From assembly GCA_964496205.1 (NCBI GenBank), contig CAZBXV010000054.1, positions 1 through 12,818 on the forward strand: a stretch of 12,818 nt of DNA, written 5' to 3'. The notes under the pieces were generated by a model. It worked only from the letters and a program-made list of their open reading frames with translations. It ran no database searches and was not told where the DNA came from. The stretch is from CAYLHS01 sp964496205. Its GTDB lineage: Bacteria; Actinomycetota; Acidimicrobiia; Spongiisociales; UBA4744. Of the stretch, positions 1 through 6,926 are shown piece after piece. Within the stretch, counting starts at the first letter, position 1, and each line of letters starts with the position of its first letter. Both the position numbers and the translations under genes were made by a program.

Positions 1-24
1 TTCCCCGTTGTGAGCCGTGCGATT

Positions 25-1536
25 CTACTCGTTTCCGCCGTCTTGCCAATCCTCGTCATCGATCGGAAGGCCAAGCGTTGCGGCCTCCTCGTGCAGGATG
101 ACCCCTCGGCCGCCGCAACATGAACACACGTCAGAGAACGACTCGACGAGTCCTTCCGACACGTTCTTGCGGGTCATTTCGACGAGACCCAGATGCGAGA
201 CGTCGAACACCTGCGTCCTCGTCTTGTCCTTCGCGAGCGTCTCCTTCAGTCGGCGCAGAACCGCTCTCTGGTTCTCCGGCACTTCCATGTCGATGAAGTC
301 GATGACGATGATGCCACCGATGTCTCGCAGCCGAAGCTGCCGGCCTATCTCTTCCGCGGCTTCGAGGTTGTTCTGAAGAACGGTGTCTTCGAGGCTCGAC
401 GATCCGACGAACCGTCCCGTGTTGACATCGATGACAGTGAGCGCTTCGGTTCTGTCGATGACGAGATGTCCGCCAGACGGCAGCCACACCTTCCGGTCGA
501 GCGCCTTGCGAAGCTGATCCTCCACATGGAACCGCTCGAAGAGGGGCATCTCGTCCTTATAGAGGTGAACACGCGAGATCAGGTTCGATTCGGTCTCACT
601 GAGATAGTGCTCGACTCTCTCCTTCGCGTCGGCGTCATCGATCAGAAGGCGTCGGAAATCGGGGGTGAAGTGTTCCCTGATGACCCTCAGCAGAAGCGGC
701 GGCTCCTCGTACAGGAGCCGGGGCGCACCACCTTTGGCGGCTTCGGCTTTGATCCCGTCCCAGGTTTCGATGAGCTTGGCCAAGTCCGCCCGCAGCTGTG
801 CCCGGGTCGCTCCGCGAGCAGCGGTGCGCACGATCACTCCGGCCCCCGATGGCTTGACGTCTCTCACAATGTTGCGAAGCCTGTTGCGCTCCTCTTCGGG
901 AAGTCGCCGGGAGATGCCGTGCGCGTCCGAGTTGGGAACGAACACCAAGTAGCGGCCGGCGACAGAGATCTGGTTCGTGAGGCGCGCCCCCTTGTGCCCC
1001 ATCGCGTCCTTGACGACCTGAACCAGCACCTCGTCGCCCTTCGAAAGGACCTCTTCGATACGAACCTTGCCCCTCTGGCCGGGATCGCGCTGGAGATCTC
1101 CCACGTAGAGCACACCGTTCTTCGAGGCCCCGAAGTCGACGAACGATGCCTCCATGCCGGGAAGCACGCTGCGTGTCTTGCCCAGGTAGACGGATCCAAC
1201 CAGCGACCTGCTTTCCGAACGGGCGACGTAGTGCTCTACGAGCACCGCCCCCTCGAGTACCACGATCTGCGTTTGATGTGGCAGCACGCGTACCAGCATC
1301 TGTTTCCGCTCGGTCTCCGGTGGAACGATGACCTCTTCGCGGGGTGTTTCCGAGCGCGGTTCTTGGGGTCTCGAGCGCCGCGACTCACGTCGAGCCTTCG
1401 GCTTCTGCTCGCTGGTCTGGCGAACCCGACGGACCTCGACCTTCCGTCCCCCGACGCGTCTAGTTGTTCGTTCCTCTACCGATCCTTCCGAGGTACCTCT
1501 CTTGAGCACCTCGGCTTTCCGACGAAACAAGGACAT
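25..1536 (-). CDS. rng: RNase E/G family endoribonuclease
   Basis: A 503-residue endoribonuclease of the RNase E/G family, which cleaves single-stranded A/U-rich RNA in rRNA maturation and mRNA decay in the cytoplasm. Residues 1-80 form a low-complexity, Arg/Lys/Glu-rich extension. An S1-like RNA-binding region follows at about 92-190. The DNase I-like catalytic region carries the metal-binding aspartates D370 (in TVIDVNTG) and D413 (in VIDFIDM); their 43-residue spacing equals that of D303 and D346 in E. coli RNase E. The zinc-link cysteines are C471 and C474 (CSCCGGRG), and the protein ends 29 residues later. There is thus no long C-terminal scaffold, and the extension is far shorter than in mycobacterial or Streptomyces RNase E. 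The ATG start follows a good GAAGGAG site. The stop is TAG at 25-27. In many actinobacteria rplU-rpmA follow, but only 24 bases remain here. Whether to call it RNase E or RNase G is a naming choice. Confidence 0.95.
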   Translation of the reverse strand: MSLFRRKAEVLKRGTSEGSVEERTTRRVGGRKVEVRRVRQTSEQKPKARRESRRSRPQEPRSETPREEVIVPPETERKQMLVRVLPHQTQIVVLEGAVLVEHYVARSESRSLVGSVYLGKTRSVLPGMEASFVDFGASKNGVLYVGDLQRDPGQRGKVRIEEVLSKGDEVLVQVVKDAMGHKGARLTNQISVAGRYLVFVPNSDAHGISRRLPEEERNRLRNIVRDVKPSGAGVIVRTAARGATRAQLRADLAKLIETWDGIKAEAAKGGAPRLLYEEPPLLLRVIREHFTPDFRRLLIDDADAKERVEHYLSETESNLISRVHLYKDEMPLFERFHVEDQLRKALDRKVWLPSGGHLVIDRTEALTVIDVNTGRFVGSSSLEDTVLQNNLEAAEEIGRQLRLRDIGGIIVIDFIDMEVPENQRAVLRRLKETLAKDKTRTQVFDVSHLGLVEMTRKNVSEGLVESFSDVCSCCGGRGVILHEEAATLGLPIDDEDWQDGGNE

Positions 1537-1540
1537 GTGA

Positions 1541-1572
1541 CTCCTTCGCAGTAGCGGCGGCCCTCCCCGCCG
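1541..1572 (-). promoter_or_regulatory. rng ribosome-binding site with upstream hairpin
   Basis: The Shine-Dalgarno sequence GAAGGAG (1547-1541) lies 4 bases before the rng ATG. Just upstream, 1572-1555 reads CGGCGG, loop GGAGGG, CCGCCG: a perfect 6-bp GC-only stem whose loop is itself SD-like. The arrangement could tune translation or act as a processing target for the encoded RNase. E. coli rne is known to be autoregulated through leader hairpins, but applying that here is inference. Confidence 0.5.
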
Positions 1573-1602
1573 ACGTGACTCGCGCGTGCCTCTCCATGCT
1601 TG

Positions 1603-1608
1603 AAGATA
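1603..1608 (-). promoter_or_regulatory. Possible -10 element of an rng promoter
   Basis: On the minus strand the hexamer TATCTT fits TANNNT and would place transcription start near 1596, giving a leader of about 60 bases that includes the hairpin at 1555-1572. No convincing -35 lies 16-18 bases upstream (CATGAT is the nearest candidate), so support is weak. Some promoter in this 176-bp gap is likely, because a hairpin stands between tdk and this point. Confidence 0.22.
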
Positions 1609-1654
1609 TGCCTGGTAAAGAGGTCATCATGCGGATGTGCTCCGAGTTCACGAG

Positions 1655-1685
1655 ACACGGGCCACCGCAACGGGTGGCCGCGTGT
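1655..1685 (-). terminator. Hairpin downstream of tdk, probable terminator
   Basis: The arms ACACG+GGCCACC and GGTGGCC+CGTGT pair over 12 bp around a 6-base loop (GCAACG), with one bulged G at 1680. The hairpin begins 28 bases past the tdk stop, where a terminator would be expected. No T-run follows on the minus strand, so it may be a U-tract-less terminator or a 3'-end-protecting stem. Confidence 0.5.
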
Positions 1686-1712
1686 TCACAGTAGCAGAAC
1701 CGAGGCCAACCG

Positions 1713-2297
1713 TCAGTCCATGTTGAGTCGTGTCTGCTCAGGTTCCAGCGGATTGAAGCACAGTCTGCACCTGGCCTCATAGGCGTCTGTCGCACCGAGA
1801 ACGACCAATTCGTCCGATTTGATGATGCGCTGCGTATAGCCCGCAGGCGCCCCGCAGCGGTGACATACGGCAAGCATTTTCGTGACGTACTCCGAGTTCG
1901 CCGCGAGTTCGGGAATGGGCGGAAACGGCCGGCCCAGATAGTCCAAGTCGAGACCTGCGACGATCACTTGCCTTCCCGACGAGGCGAGCGTTCCTGTCAC
2001 CTCGATCAGGGACTCGTCGAAGAACTGGCCCTCGTCGATCCCCACCACCACGGTCGGCTCCTCGATCATGTCGAGCATCGTGCGCGGATCCGGGACCGGG
2101 ATCGCATCGACCGACAGCGACGAGTGGGACACGACTTCGGCATCCGCATACCTCGTGTCGATCAGCGGCTTGAACACCTGTACGGGGATTCTCGCGATCT
2201 TGGATCGCGTCACCCTTCGGATCAGTTCCTCACTCTTGCCCGAAAACATGGGGCCGGAGATCACTTCGACCCACCCTCGATCACCGCGTCGATACAT
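1713..2297 (-). CDS. tdk: Thymidine kinase
   Basis: This salvage enzyme phosphorylates thymidine to dTMP with ATP in the cytoplasm. Numbered from the ATG chosen here (194 residues), the Walker A loop GPMFSGKS is at 15-22, the Walker B/catalytic segment DEGQF at 88-92 (catalytic base E89), and a zinc-binding set is C145/C148 (CHRC) and C177/C180 (CRLC). A YEARCR segment at 173-178 belongs to the thymidine-binding lasso region. Length and the GWVEVISGPMFSGKS opening fit the compact Bacillus-type TK family. The reading frame can also begin at a GTG at 2324, adding nine residues (203 in all). I prefer the ATG at 2297 because the family starts shortly before this GWVEV segment, neither start has a Shine-Dalgarno site, and TACCCT sits 7 bases ahead of this ATG. 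It is an unusual neighbour between rodA and rng and has a hairpin on each side. Confidence 0.93.
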   Translation of the reverse strand: MYRRGDRGWVEVISGPMFSGKSEELIRRVTRSKIARIPVQVFKPLIDTRYADAEVVSHSSLSVDAIPVPDPRTMLDMIEEPTVVVGIDEGQFFDESLIEVTGTLASSGRQVIVAGLDLDYLGRPFPPIPELAANSEYVTKMLAVCHRCGAPAGYTQRIIKSDELVVLGATDAYEARCRLCFNPLEPEQTRLNMD

Positions 2298-2304
2298 GGA
2301 TGTG

Positions 2305-2310
2305 AGGGTA
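2305..2310 (-). promoter_or_regulatory. Possible -10 of a leaderless tdk promoter
   Basis: The minus-strand hexamer TACCCT fits TANNNT and lies exactly 7 bases before the ATG at 2297, the spacing typical of leaderless actinobacterial transcripts. No clear -35 is visible. A short inverted repeat, CTACC-t-GGTAG, lies upstream at 2338-2348. Confidence 0.35.
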
Positions 2311-2347
2311 GCCAGCTTGCCCACTGCGCCCGCACAACTACCTGGTA

Positions 2348-2372
2348 GCGAGGCGAGCCGCGCCCGCCTCGC
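2348..2372 (-). terminator. Hairpin immediately after the rodA stop codon
   Basis: The sequence directly after the rodA TGA is GCGAGGCG, a 9-base middle (GGCGCGGCT), then CGCCTCGC: a perfect 8-bp stem with possible extra GC pairs inside. It lies at the end of the mre-mrdA-rodA run and before tdk. No T-run follows, so termination efficiency cannot be judged by eye. Confidence 0.55.
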
Positions 2373-3524
2373 TCATGCGTTGAACGATTCTCCCGGCACC
2401 GGCGTGCGGTGGAGCCACACCGAGTTGGCGACACCGAGCGCGAGCGCGGTGATCATCAACGATGAGCCTCCCGCACTCATCAGCGGAAGAGGAAGGCCTG
2501 TCACGGGCATGATGCCGATCGTCATGCCCACATTCACGAAGACCTGAAACGCGAGCATCGAGGCGATTCCGACGGTTGCGAGCCTTCCAAATCGATCTCT
2601 GGAGTTGCGTGCGATGACCAAAAGCCTCCAGAGAATCACTGCATAGATGGCCAGGACGAGTGTCCCCCCGACCAGCCCGAGCTGCTCCCCGACCGCAGTG
2701 AAGATGAAGTCCGAGGATTGCACAGGAACGAAACTGAGATTGGTGAGCGGTCCTGACAGCAGTCCTTTTCCGAACAGCCCTCCGCTTCCAATGGCGGTGA
2801 TGCTTCGCTCCAGATTGAAACCTGTGCCGAGCAGATCCTGCTTCTGGTTGAGAAAGCTGGTGATCCGTTCGACCTGATATGTCTGCAACAGACCTGCCTT
2901 CCACATGATCGCCGCACCTCCGACGGTGCCCACGGCCAATGCAATCGCCTGTCTGATGTTCACGCCGGACACGAACAGCATCACCAACGCGAAGAACGTG
3001 AATACCAGCATGGTCCCGAGGTCAGGCTGCTCGTAGATGAGGATCGAGGGGACGATCAGGGCACCGATCGCGAGACCGAGGCGCCTCCACTTCATCCCCT
3101 CTTCCCTGCCAGGAGCGAGGATAGCTGCAAGGACGACGATCATGGCGAGTTTCGCGAACTCCGAAGGTTGGAACTGAAACGGGCCAAGGTTGATCCAGCG
3201 GCTCGCTCCCTGATGGCTGGGGGTGGTGAGCACGAAGGCGAGCACGGCGAGCGTGACCCCGTAGATGGCACCGGCCAGTCCCTGGAGATCCCGGTAGTCG
3301 ATCAGCGACGCGACGAGGAAGAGCACCAACCCCGCCACCGCAAACACCGCCTGCTTGATCATCGTCGATCCAGGGTCGAGCCCATGGGCCGCCAGGGGTG
3401 CTCTCGTCGCCGTGTACACCATGAGGATTCCCAACCCCGACAAAAGCACCATGCCGACGAAGAGGACCACGTCCGGGCTTGGTCGGGGCCTGTCTCCAAC
3501 GACGGCGCGTTCGGCTTGAGTCAT
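2373..3524 (-). CDS. rodA: RodA, SEDS peptidoglycan glycosyltransferase
   Basis: A polytopic membrane protein of 383 residues that polymerises lipid II into glycan strands for lateral wall growth, as partner of the PBP2 encoded just before it. About ten hydrophobic segments are visible after a short cytoplasmic N-terminus. SEDS signatures are GASRWINLG at 106-114 with QPSEFAK at 119-125, EQPDLGT at 165-171, the segment SSDFIF at 270-275, whose D272 matches the catalytic Asp of RodA (D262 in E. coli), and GLPLPLMSAGGSS at 343-355. The ATG overlaps the PBP2 stop by one base (TGATG) and a GGAG lies 6 bases upstream, so the two genes are probably translationally coupled. FtsW is the main alternative from the same family. 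The location next to mre genes and PBP2 makes RodA much more likely. Confidence 0.95.
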   Translation of the reverse strand: MTQAERAVVGDRPRPSPDVVLFVGMVLLSGLGILMVYTATRAPLAAHGLDPGSTMIKQAVFAVAGLVLFLVASLIDYRDLQGLAGAIYGVTLAVLAFVLTTPSHQGASRWINLGPFQFQPSEFAKLAMIVVLAAILAPGREEGMKWRRLGLAIGALIVPSILIYEQPDLGTMLVFTFFALVMLFVSGVNIRQAIALAVGTVGGAAIMWKAGLLQTYQVERITSFLNQKQDLLGTGFNLERSITAIGSGGLFGKGLLSGPLTNLSFVPVQSSDFIFTAVGEQLGLVGGTLVLAIYAVILWRLLVIARNSRDRFGRLATVGIASMLAFQVFVNVGMTIGIMPVTGLPLPLMSAGGSSLMITALALGVANSVWLHRTPVPGESFNA

Positions 3525-5518
3525 CAGTACTCCGTCCGCTGGCCGGCTATCAGCTCGGTGGGTTCGAGACCGAGGAGGTACTGGAACATGTACCGAGCGG
3601 CCGGCGCTGCCACCTGGCTGCCGCCTCCACCCTCCTCGACCATGATCACCACGACGTACCGTGGATTGTCGATAGGCATGGCACCGACGAACCAGGAGGT
3701 GACATCTGCGCTGCGCAACTTGGTGCAGTTGCCCGCGTCGTCATAGGTTTCACACACCTTCGGCATCTGAGCGGTCCCCGTCTTGCCGCCTACCTTGGCC
3801 GCGTTGGCAGGATCCATGACGGCGAACGCCGACGAGGCCGTCCCCGAGGTGACGACTCTCCGCATGTCATCGCGAAGCATCTGGGTGACCGACGGGTCGA
3901 TGGCTACGGATCGAATCGCTTTCGGTTCGTTGTTCCATACGACAGTGTTGTCCACATCGATGACCCGATCGACCACCTGTGGCTGCCACACCGTCCCCCC
4001 GTTGACCAGCGCCGAGTAGGCGACAGCCATCTGGAGTGGTGTCACGAGCAGTGACCCCTGACCGACCGCCATGTTGAGTAGATCACCGCCATACCAGGGG
4101 CTTGCCGAGTTCAACCGATCCTCGTAGAGCAGTCCGAGATCGGGATTGGCGAGCTGAAGTTCCTTGTAGTGCTCGAAGAGAGCCCGATCCGGAACCAAAC
4201 CGTCCTGCTCTCCGGGGAGGTCGATCCCGGTGTCGGACCCGAGACCGAGTTGGCGGGCCCAGTCCTGGATCAGGTTCTCTTTTGAGGTTCCCTTGAACTG
4301 ATCCCAGATGTTGAGTGCGATCTCCCAGAAGTAGACGTTGCAGGACCGGGCGAATGCTTCGTGTAGGTTCTGCATGCCGTCGTCACGCGGGTAGGTCCAG
4401 TTCTTGTACACCTGGGTGCTGCCGTCGGTGAAAGGGGCCTTAAGCTGCGCGCTGCATTCGGTCCGGTCGTTTGGTCCCGTTACGCCCTTGGGATAGACGT
4501 CATCCTCCACAGCGGTGAGATAGGTGATCGCTTTGAAGGTGGACGCCGGTGAGTACTGACCCGAAATCGCAAGATCGGTGTATGAGAACTCTCCGTTGTC
4601 GACCAGCGCTTTGAGCTGCACATCGGAGATCTGATGGAGGATCTCGGGATCGAACGCCGGCACCGACGCCATGGCGACCACCTCACCGTTGGTTGCATCG
4701 AGCACCACACCGGCAGCCCTTCGCGCCAGTCCGTTCCATGTTCCCTTCTGGCGTTTGATGTTGTTGGCAAGATCGATCGCGTCCGTGAGCGCCGTTTCGA
4801 GCGTCCGCTGGGTGTCCAGGTCGAGATTGAGCTGCACCGTGTTGCCCTGCTGGGCTGGAACGCGCAGCAGCTCCTGTACGACCTTCCCCCGAGCATTCGT
4901 CTGGTACGCCTCCGAACCCGGCACACCCTGGAGCCACTCGTCGTAGAACGCCTCGATGCCCCCCTTGCCGATGATGTCATTGCCGGACAGCTCCACGTTC
5001 GCGGCAAGTTGCGCATCCGACGGCTTCCCCGTGTAGCCGAGGATATGTCCTGCGGTCGATCCGAGCGGATAGAGACGCACCGGGACCTCTTCGATGTCGA
5101 CGCCCGGCAGGTCGCTCTGGTGCTCCCACACGTAGTAGGCGGTGTCGACATCGACAGCACCCAGGTGCACGGTGTTCAAGGTGCCTGCATCGTCGAACGC
5201 AGCCCAGATCTCCACGGCAGGGACGTCGAGGAGGCCAGAGAGTTTCTGAACGACCTGATCCTCGATCGCAGCCGGAATGAGCTTGCGATCCACGACGATC
5301 CCGGGTGAGAACTGGCTCGATACGAGTGTTGTACCGGTTCTGTCGATGATGTCGCCTCGGGGAGCCGGAAGACTCCGCAGGCCGACCAGGAGGTCTTCCG
5401 CCTGTGCCCTGTATGTCGGCCCATTGGCCACCTGGACGTACCAGAGACGGACGCCGAGCACCGACATCATCCCGAGGAAGATGATTCCGATCACGCCGAG
5501 CCGCCACCCGTCCTTCAC
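3524..5518 (-). CDS. mrdA: Penicillin-binding protein 2 (elongasome transpeptidase)
   Basis: A class B PBP of 664 residues that cross-links peptidoglycan during elongation. One transmembrane anchor lies at about 7-28. The dimerisation (pedestal) domain begins around RGDIIDR (54-60), and the transpeptidase domain spans about 265-650. All three active-site motifs are present: S326-T-F-K329, S392-C-N394 and K579-T-G-T582. Between KTGT and the following SWF there is a short insertion with C589 and C598, eight residues apart. C355 and C393 are two further extracytoplasmic cysteines, so disulfides are possible. The GTG start overlaps the mreD stop in a GTGA, and the stop overlaps the rodA ATG, which places it firmly inside the rod-shape operon. 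The start is supported by the membrane anchor beginning within ten residues of it. An FtsI/PBP3 assignment is disfavoured by context. Confidence 0.95.
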   Translation of the reverse strand: MKDGWRLGVIGIIFLGMMSVLGVRLWYVQVANGPTYRAQAEDLLVGLRSLPAPRGDIIDRTGTTLVSSQFSPGIVVDRKLIPAAIEDQVVQKLSGLLDVPAVEIWAAFDDAGTLNTVHLGAVDVDTAYYVWEHQSDLPGVDIEEVPVRLYPLGSTAGHILGYTGKPSDAQLAANVELSGNDIIGKGGIEAFYDEWLQGVPGSEAYQTNARGKVVQELLRVPAQQGNTVQLNLDLDTQRTLETALTDAIDLANNIKRQKGTWNGLARRAAGVVLDATNGEVVAMASVPAFDPEILHQISDVQLKALVDNGEFSYTDLAISGQYSPASTFKAITYLTAVEDDVYPKGVTGPNDRTECSAQLKAPFTDGSTQVYKNWTYPRDDGMQNLHEAFARSCNVYFWEIALNIWDQFKGTSKENLIQDWARQLGLGSDTGIDLPGEQDGLVPDRALFEHYKELQLANPDLGLLYEDRLNSASPWYGGDLLNMAVGQGSLLVTPLQMAVAYSALVNGGTVWQPQVVDRVIDVDNTVVWNNEPKAIRSVAIDPSVTQMLRDDMRRVVTSGTASSAFAVMDPANAAKVGGKTGTAQMPKVCETYDDAGNCTKLRSADVTSWFVGAMPIDNPRYVVVIMVEEGGGGSQVAAPAARYMFQYLLGLEPTELIAGQRTEY

Positions 5519-6018
5519 AGCACGATCTCCTGCTGTCGTTCTCCACCGAGGAGCTTGGTCATCAGCGGCAGGACCGCCAACCCCAGCAACACGGTGTAGA
5601 CGGGTCCGAGGAGCAGTTCTGTGAGGATGTTCGGATCACTCAGCGTCTTCTGCCCGAAGAGGGTGCCGACCACCGCGAGCAGCACGCTGCCGCCCAGCGT
5701 GATCGCCCAGACAGCCAGCCCGATGGTCGGAATCGAGATCTCGAAGCGATCGCGTGTTCTCACCGTGACGAACGCGACGACGGTCAGGACCATGGACCGA
5801 AGCCCCAACGGCGTGCTCCCGAGCAGATCGAGGATCAGACCGGCAGTGAACCCCAAGACGACGGCAGGTTCCGACCGGAGCCTGCGCGAACACGCGATGA
5901 CGGTCAAGGCAACCAGATCGGGTGTCGCTCCAAACACGGGAATCCTTGCGATGACGACCTTTTGGACGACGATGGCAACGCCGATCGCTCCGAGCGAGAT
6001 GAGGATCCTCCGGGTCAC
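5515..6018 (-). CDS. mreD: Rod shape-determining protein MreD
   Basis: A small hydrophobic inner-membrane protein of 167 residues with about five membrane-spanning segments (roughly 7-25, 30-45, 52-70, 74-88, 98-120 and a last one near 135-155; the second is short). MreD links the MreB/MreC scaffold with RodA and PBP2. Sequence conservation in this family is poor. The call rests on size, the Pro-Asp pair after the first helix (TPDLV at 32-36), the LGFTAGLILDLLGSTPLG stretch typical of MreD, and its position between mreC and mrdA. The GTG start overlaps the mreC TGA by four bases (GTGA), and its own stop overlaps the next start in the same way, so it is probably expressed by coupled re-initiation. 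No alternative function is suggested. Confidence 0.9.
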   Translation of the reverse strand: MTRRILISLGAIGVAIVVQKVVIARIPVFGATPDLVALTVIACSRRLRSEPAVVLGFTAGLILDLLGSTPLGLRSMVLTVVAFVTVRTRDRFEISIPTIGLAVWAITLGGSVLLAVVGTLFGQKTLSDPNILTELLLGPVYTVLLGLAVLPLMTKLLGGERQQEIVL

Positions 6019-6917
6019 CCGTCACCCCCGGTGGTAGAGGTCGAATCGGGAAGCGACGTCGTCGTGGTCGATGTAGTCGTCGTGGTCTCTTCCACTGTCC
6101 CCGTGAACGTCCATTGAAGCACCAAGACGATATCGAGCCTGGGGAAGTCGGCCAGAGGAGTGGCCGTCGCGACGATTCGATTGGCCTCCGGCCGAACGTC
6201 TTCGGCGACCTTCGCCACCTTGATACCCCCTGGATACCGTTCGCTGCCAGACGTCTTCAACAGGTCCCCGACGGCCACCGGCTCGGTCGTATCGAGAAGT
6301 TCGAGATCAAGTTCGTTTGCGCCCCTGCCCAGCACAACGCCGATCTGCTGGGCGGGGGTCTTGACTCTCACCCCGTCGGCACTCGGAGAGATGATCGGTA
6401 CCACCGTTGCCGAGTCCGATGTGACATCGATGACGGTTCCCACGAGCGCGCCGGTGTCGTCGACGACAGGCATGCCGGCGAGGACGCCTTGAGAACTCCC
6501 CCTATCGATCTGGAAACTGGCATCGAAACTGTCCCCTCGGGCGATGACACGTGCTGCGACTGTTGCGATGTTCTGGTCGGCGGGCACCAGGCCAAGCGCA
6601 TTTCGGAGCGACTCGAGCTCGGCTTCCACGGATGACAGTTCATCGACCTTCGCTTCGAGCTCCTGGATTCGCTGCTGCAGCTGCGCGTTCGCATCACGAA
6701 GCCCCGCCGCGTTGGCGATGCCATCGACGAGATCGAATACGGGATCGACGATCGTTGTCGCGAGTTTCTGGACCGGAGCGAAGACGCTCTGTACACCGGT
6801 ACGGAGTGTTCCCACCGCTCCCCCGCCGGAACTTCGAATGTCCAAGGTCATGAGTGCAAACGACAGTATGACCAGGATCACGAGAAATGATGTGGCGTGG
6901 TCCTGCCGCTCGCTCAT
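6015..6917 (-). CDS. mreC: Rod shape-determining protein MreC
   Basis: A bitopic scaffold protein of 300 residues that joins cytoplasmic MreB to the extracytoplasmic wall synthases. A single transmembrane helix is at 10-26. A coiled coil follows at about 72-110 (ANAQLQQRIQELEAKVDEL), then the beta-rich MreC core at about 115-270, including RGSSQGVLAGMPV (139-151) and the GDLLKTSG segment (217-224). Residues 276-300 form an almost pure Thr/Ser tail ending in GGDG, beyond where MreC of most model species ends. The ATG is preceded by GAGGTGA, which includes the mreB TGA, so initiation is coupled to the end of mreB. The stop overlaps the mreD start. The tail is probably disordered and exposed outside the membrane; a role in glycosylation or wall spanning is speculation. 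Confidence 0.95.
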   Translation of the reverse strand: MSERQDHATSFLVILVILSFALMTLDIRSSGGGAVGTLRTGVQSVFAPVQKLATTIVDPVFDLVDGIANAAGLRDANAQLQQRIQELEAKVDELSSVEAELESLRNALGLVPADQNIATVAARVIARGDSFDASFQIDRGSSQGVLAGMPVVDDTGALVGTVIDVTSDSATVVPIISPSADGVRVKTPAQQIGVVLGRGANELDLELLDTTEPVAVGDLLKTSGSERYPGGIKVAKVAEDVRPEANRIVATATPLADFPRLDIVLVLQWTFTGTVEETTTTTSTTTTSLPDSTSTTGGDG

Positions 6918-6926
6918 GGATTCACC

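Noticed and set aside
193..1554. A 453-codon open frame on the + strand opposite the RNase E/G gene
   Set aside because: Same argument: antisense to a well-supported gene, no family resemblance, composition typical of a shadow frame.
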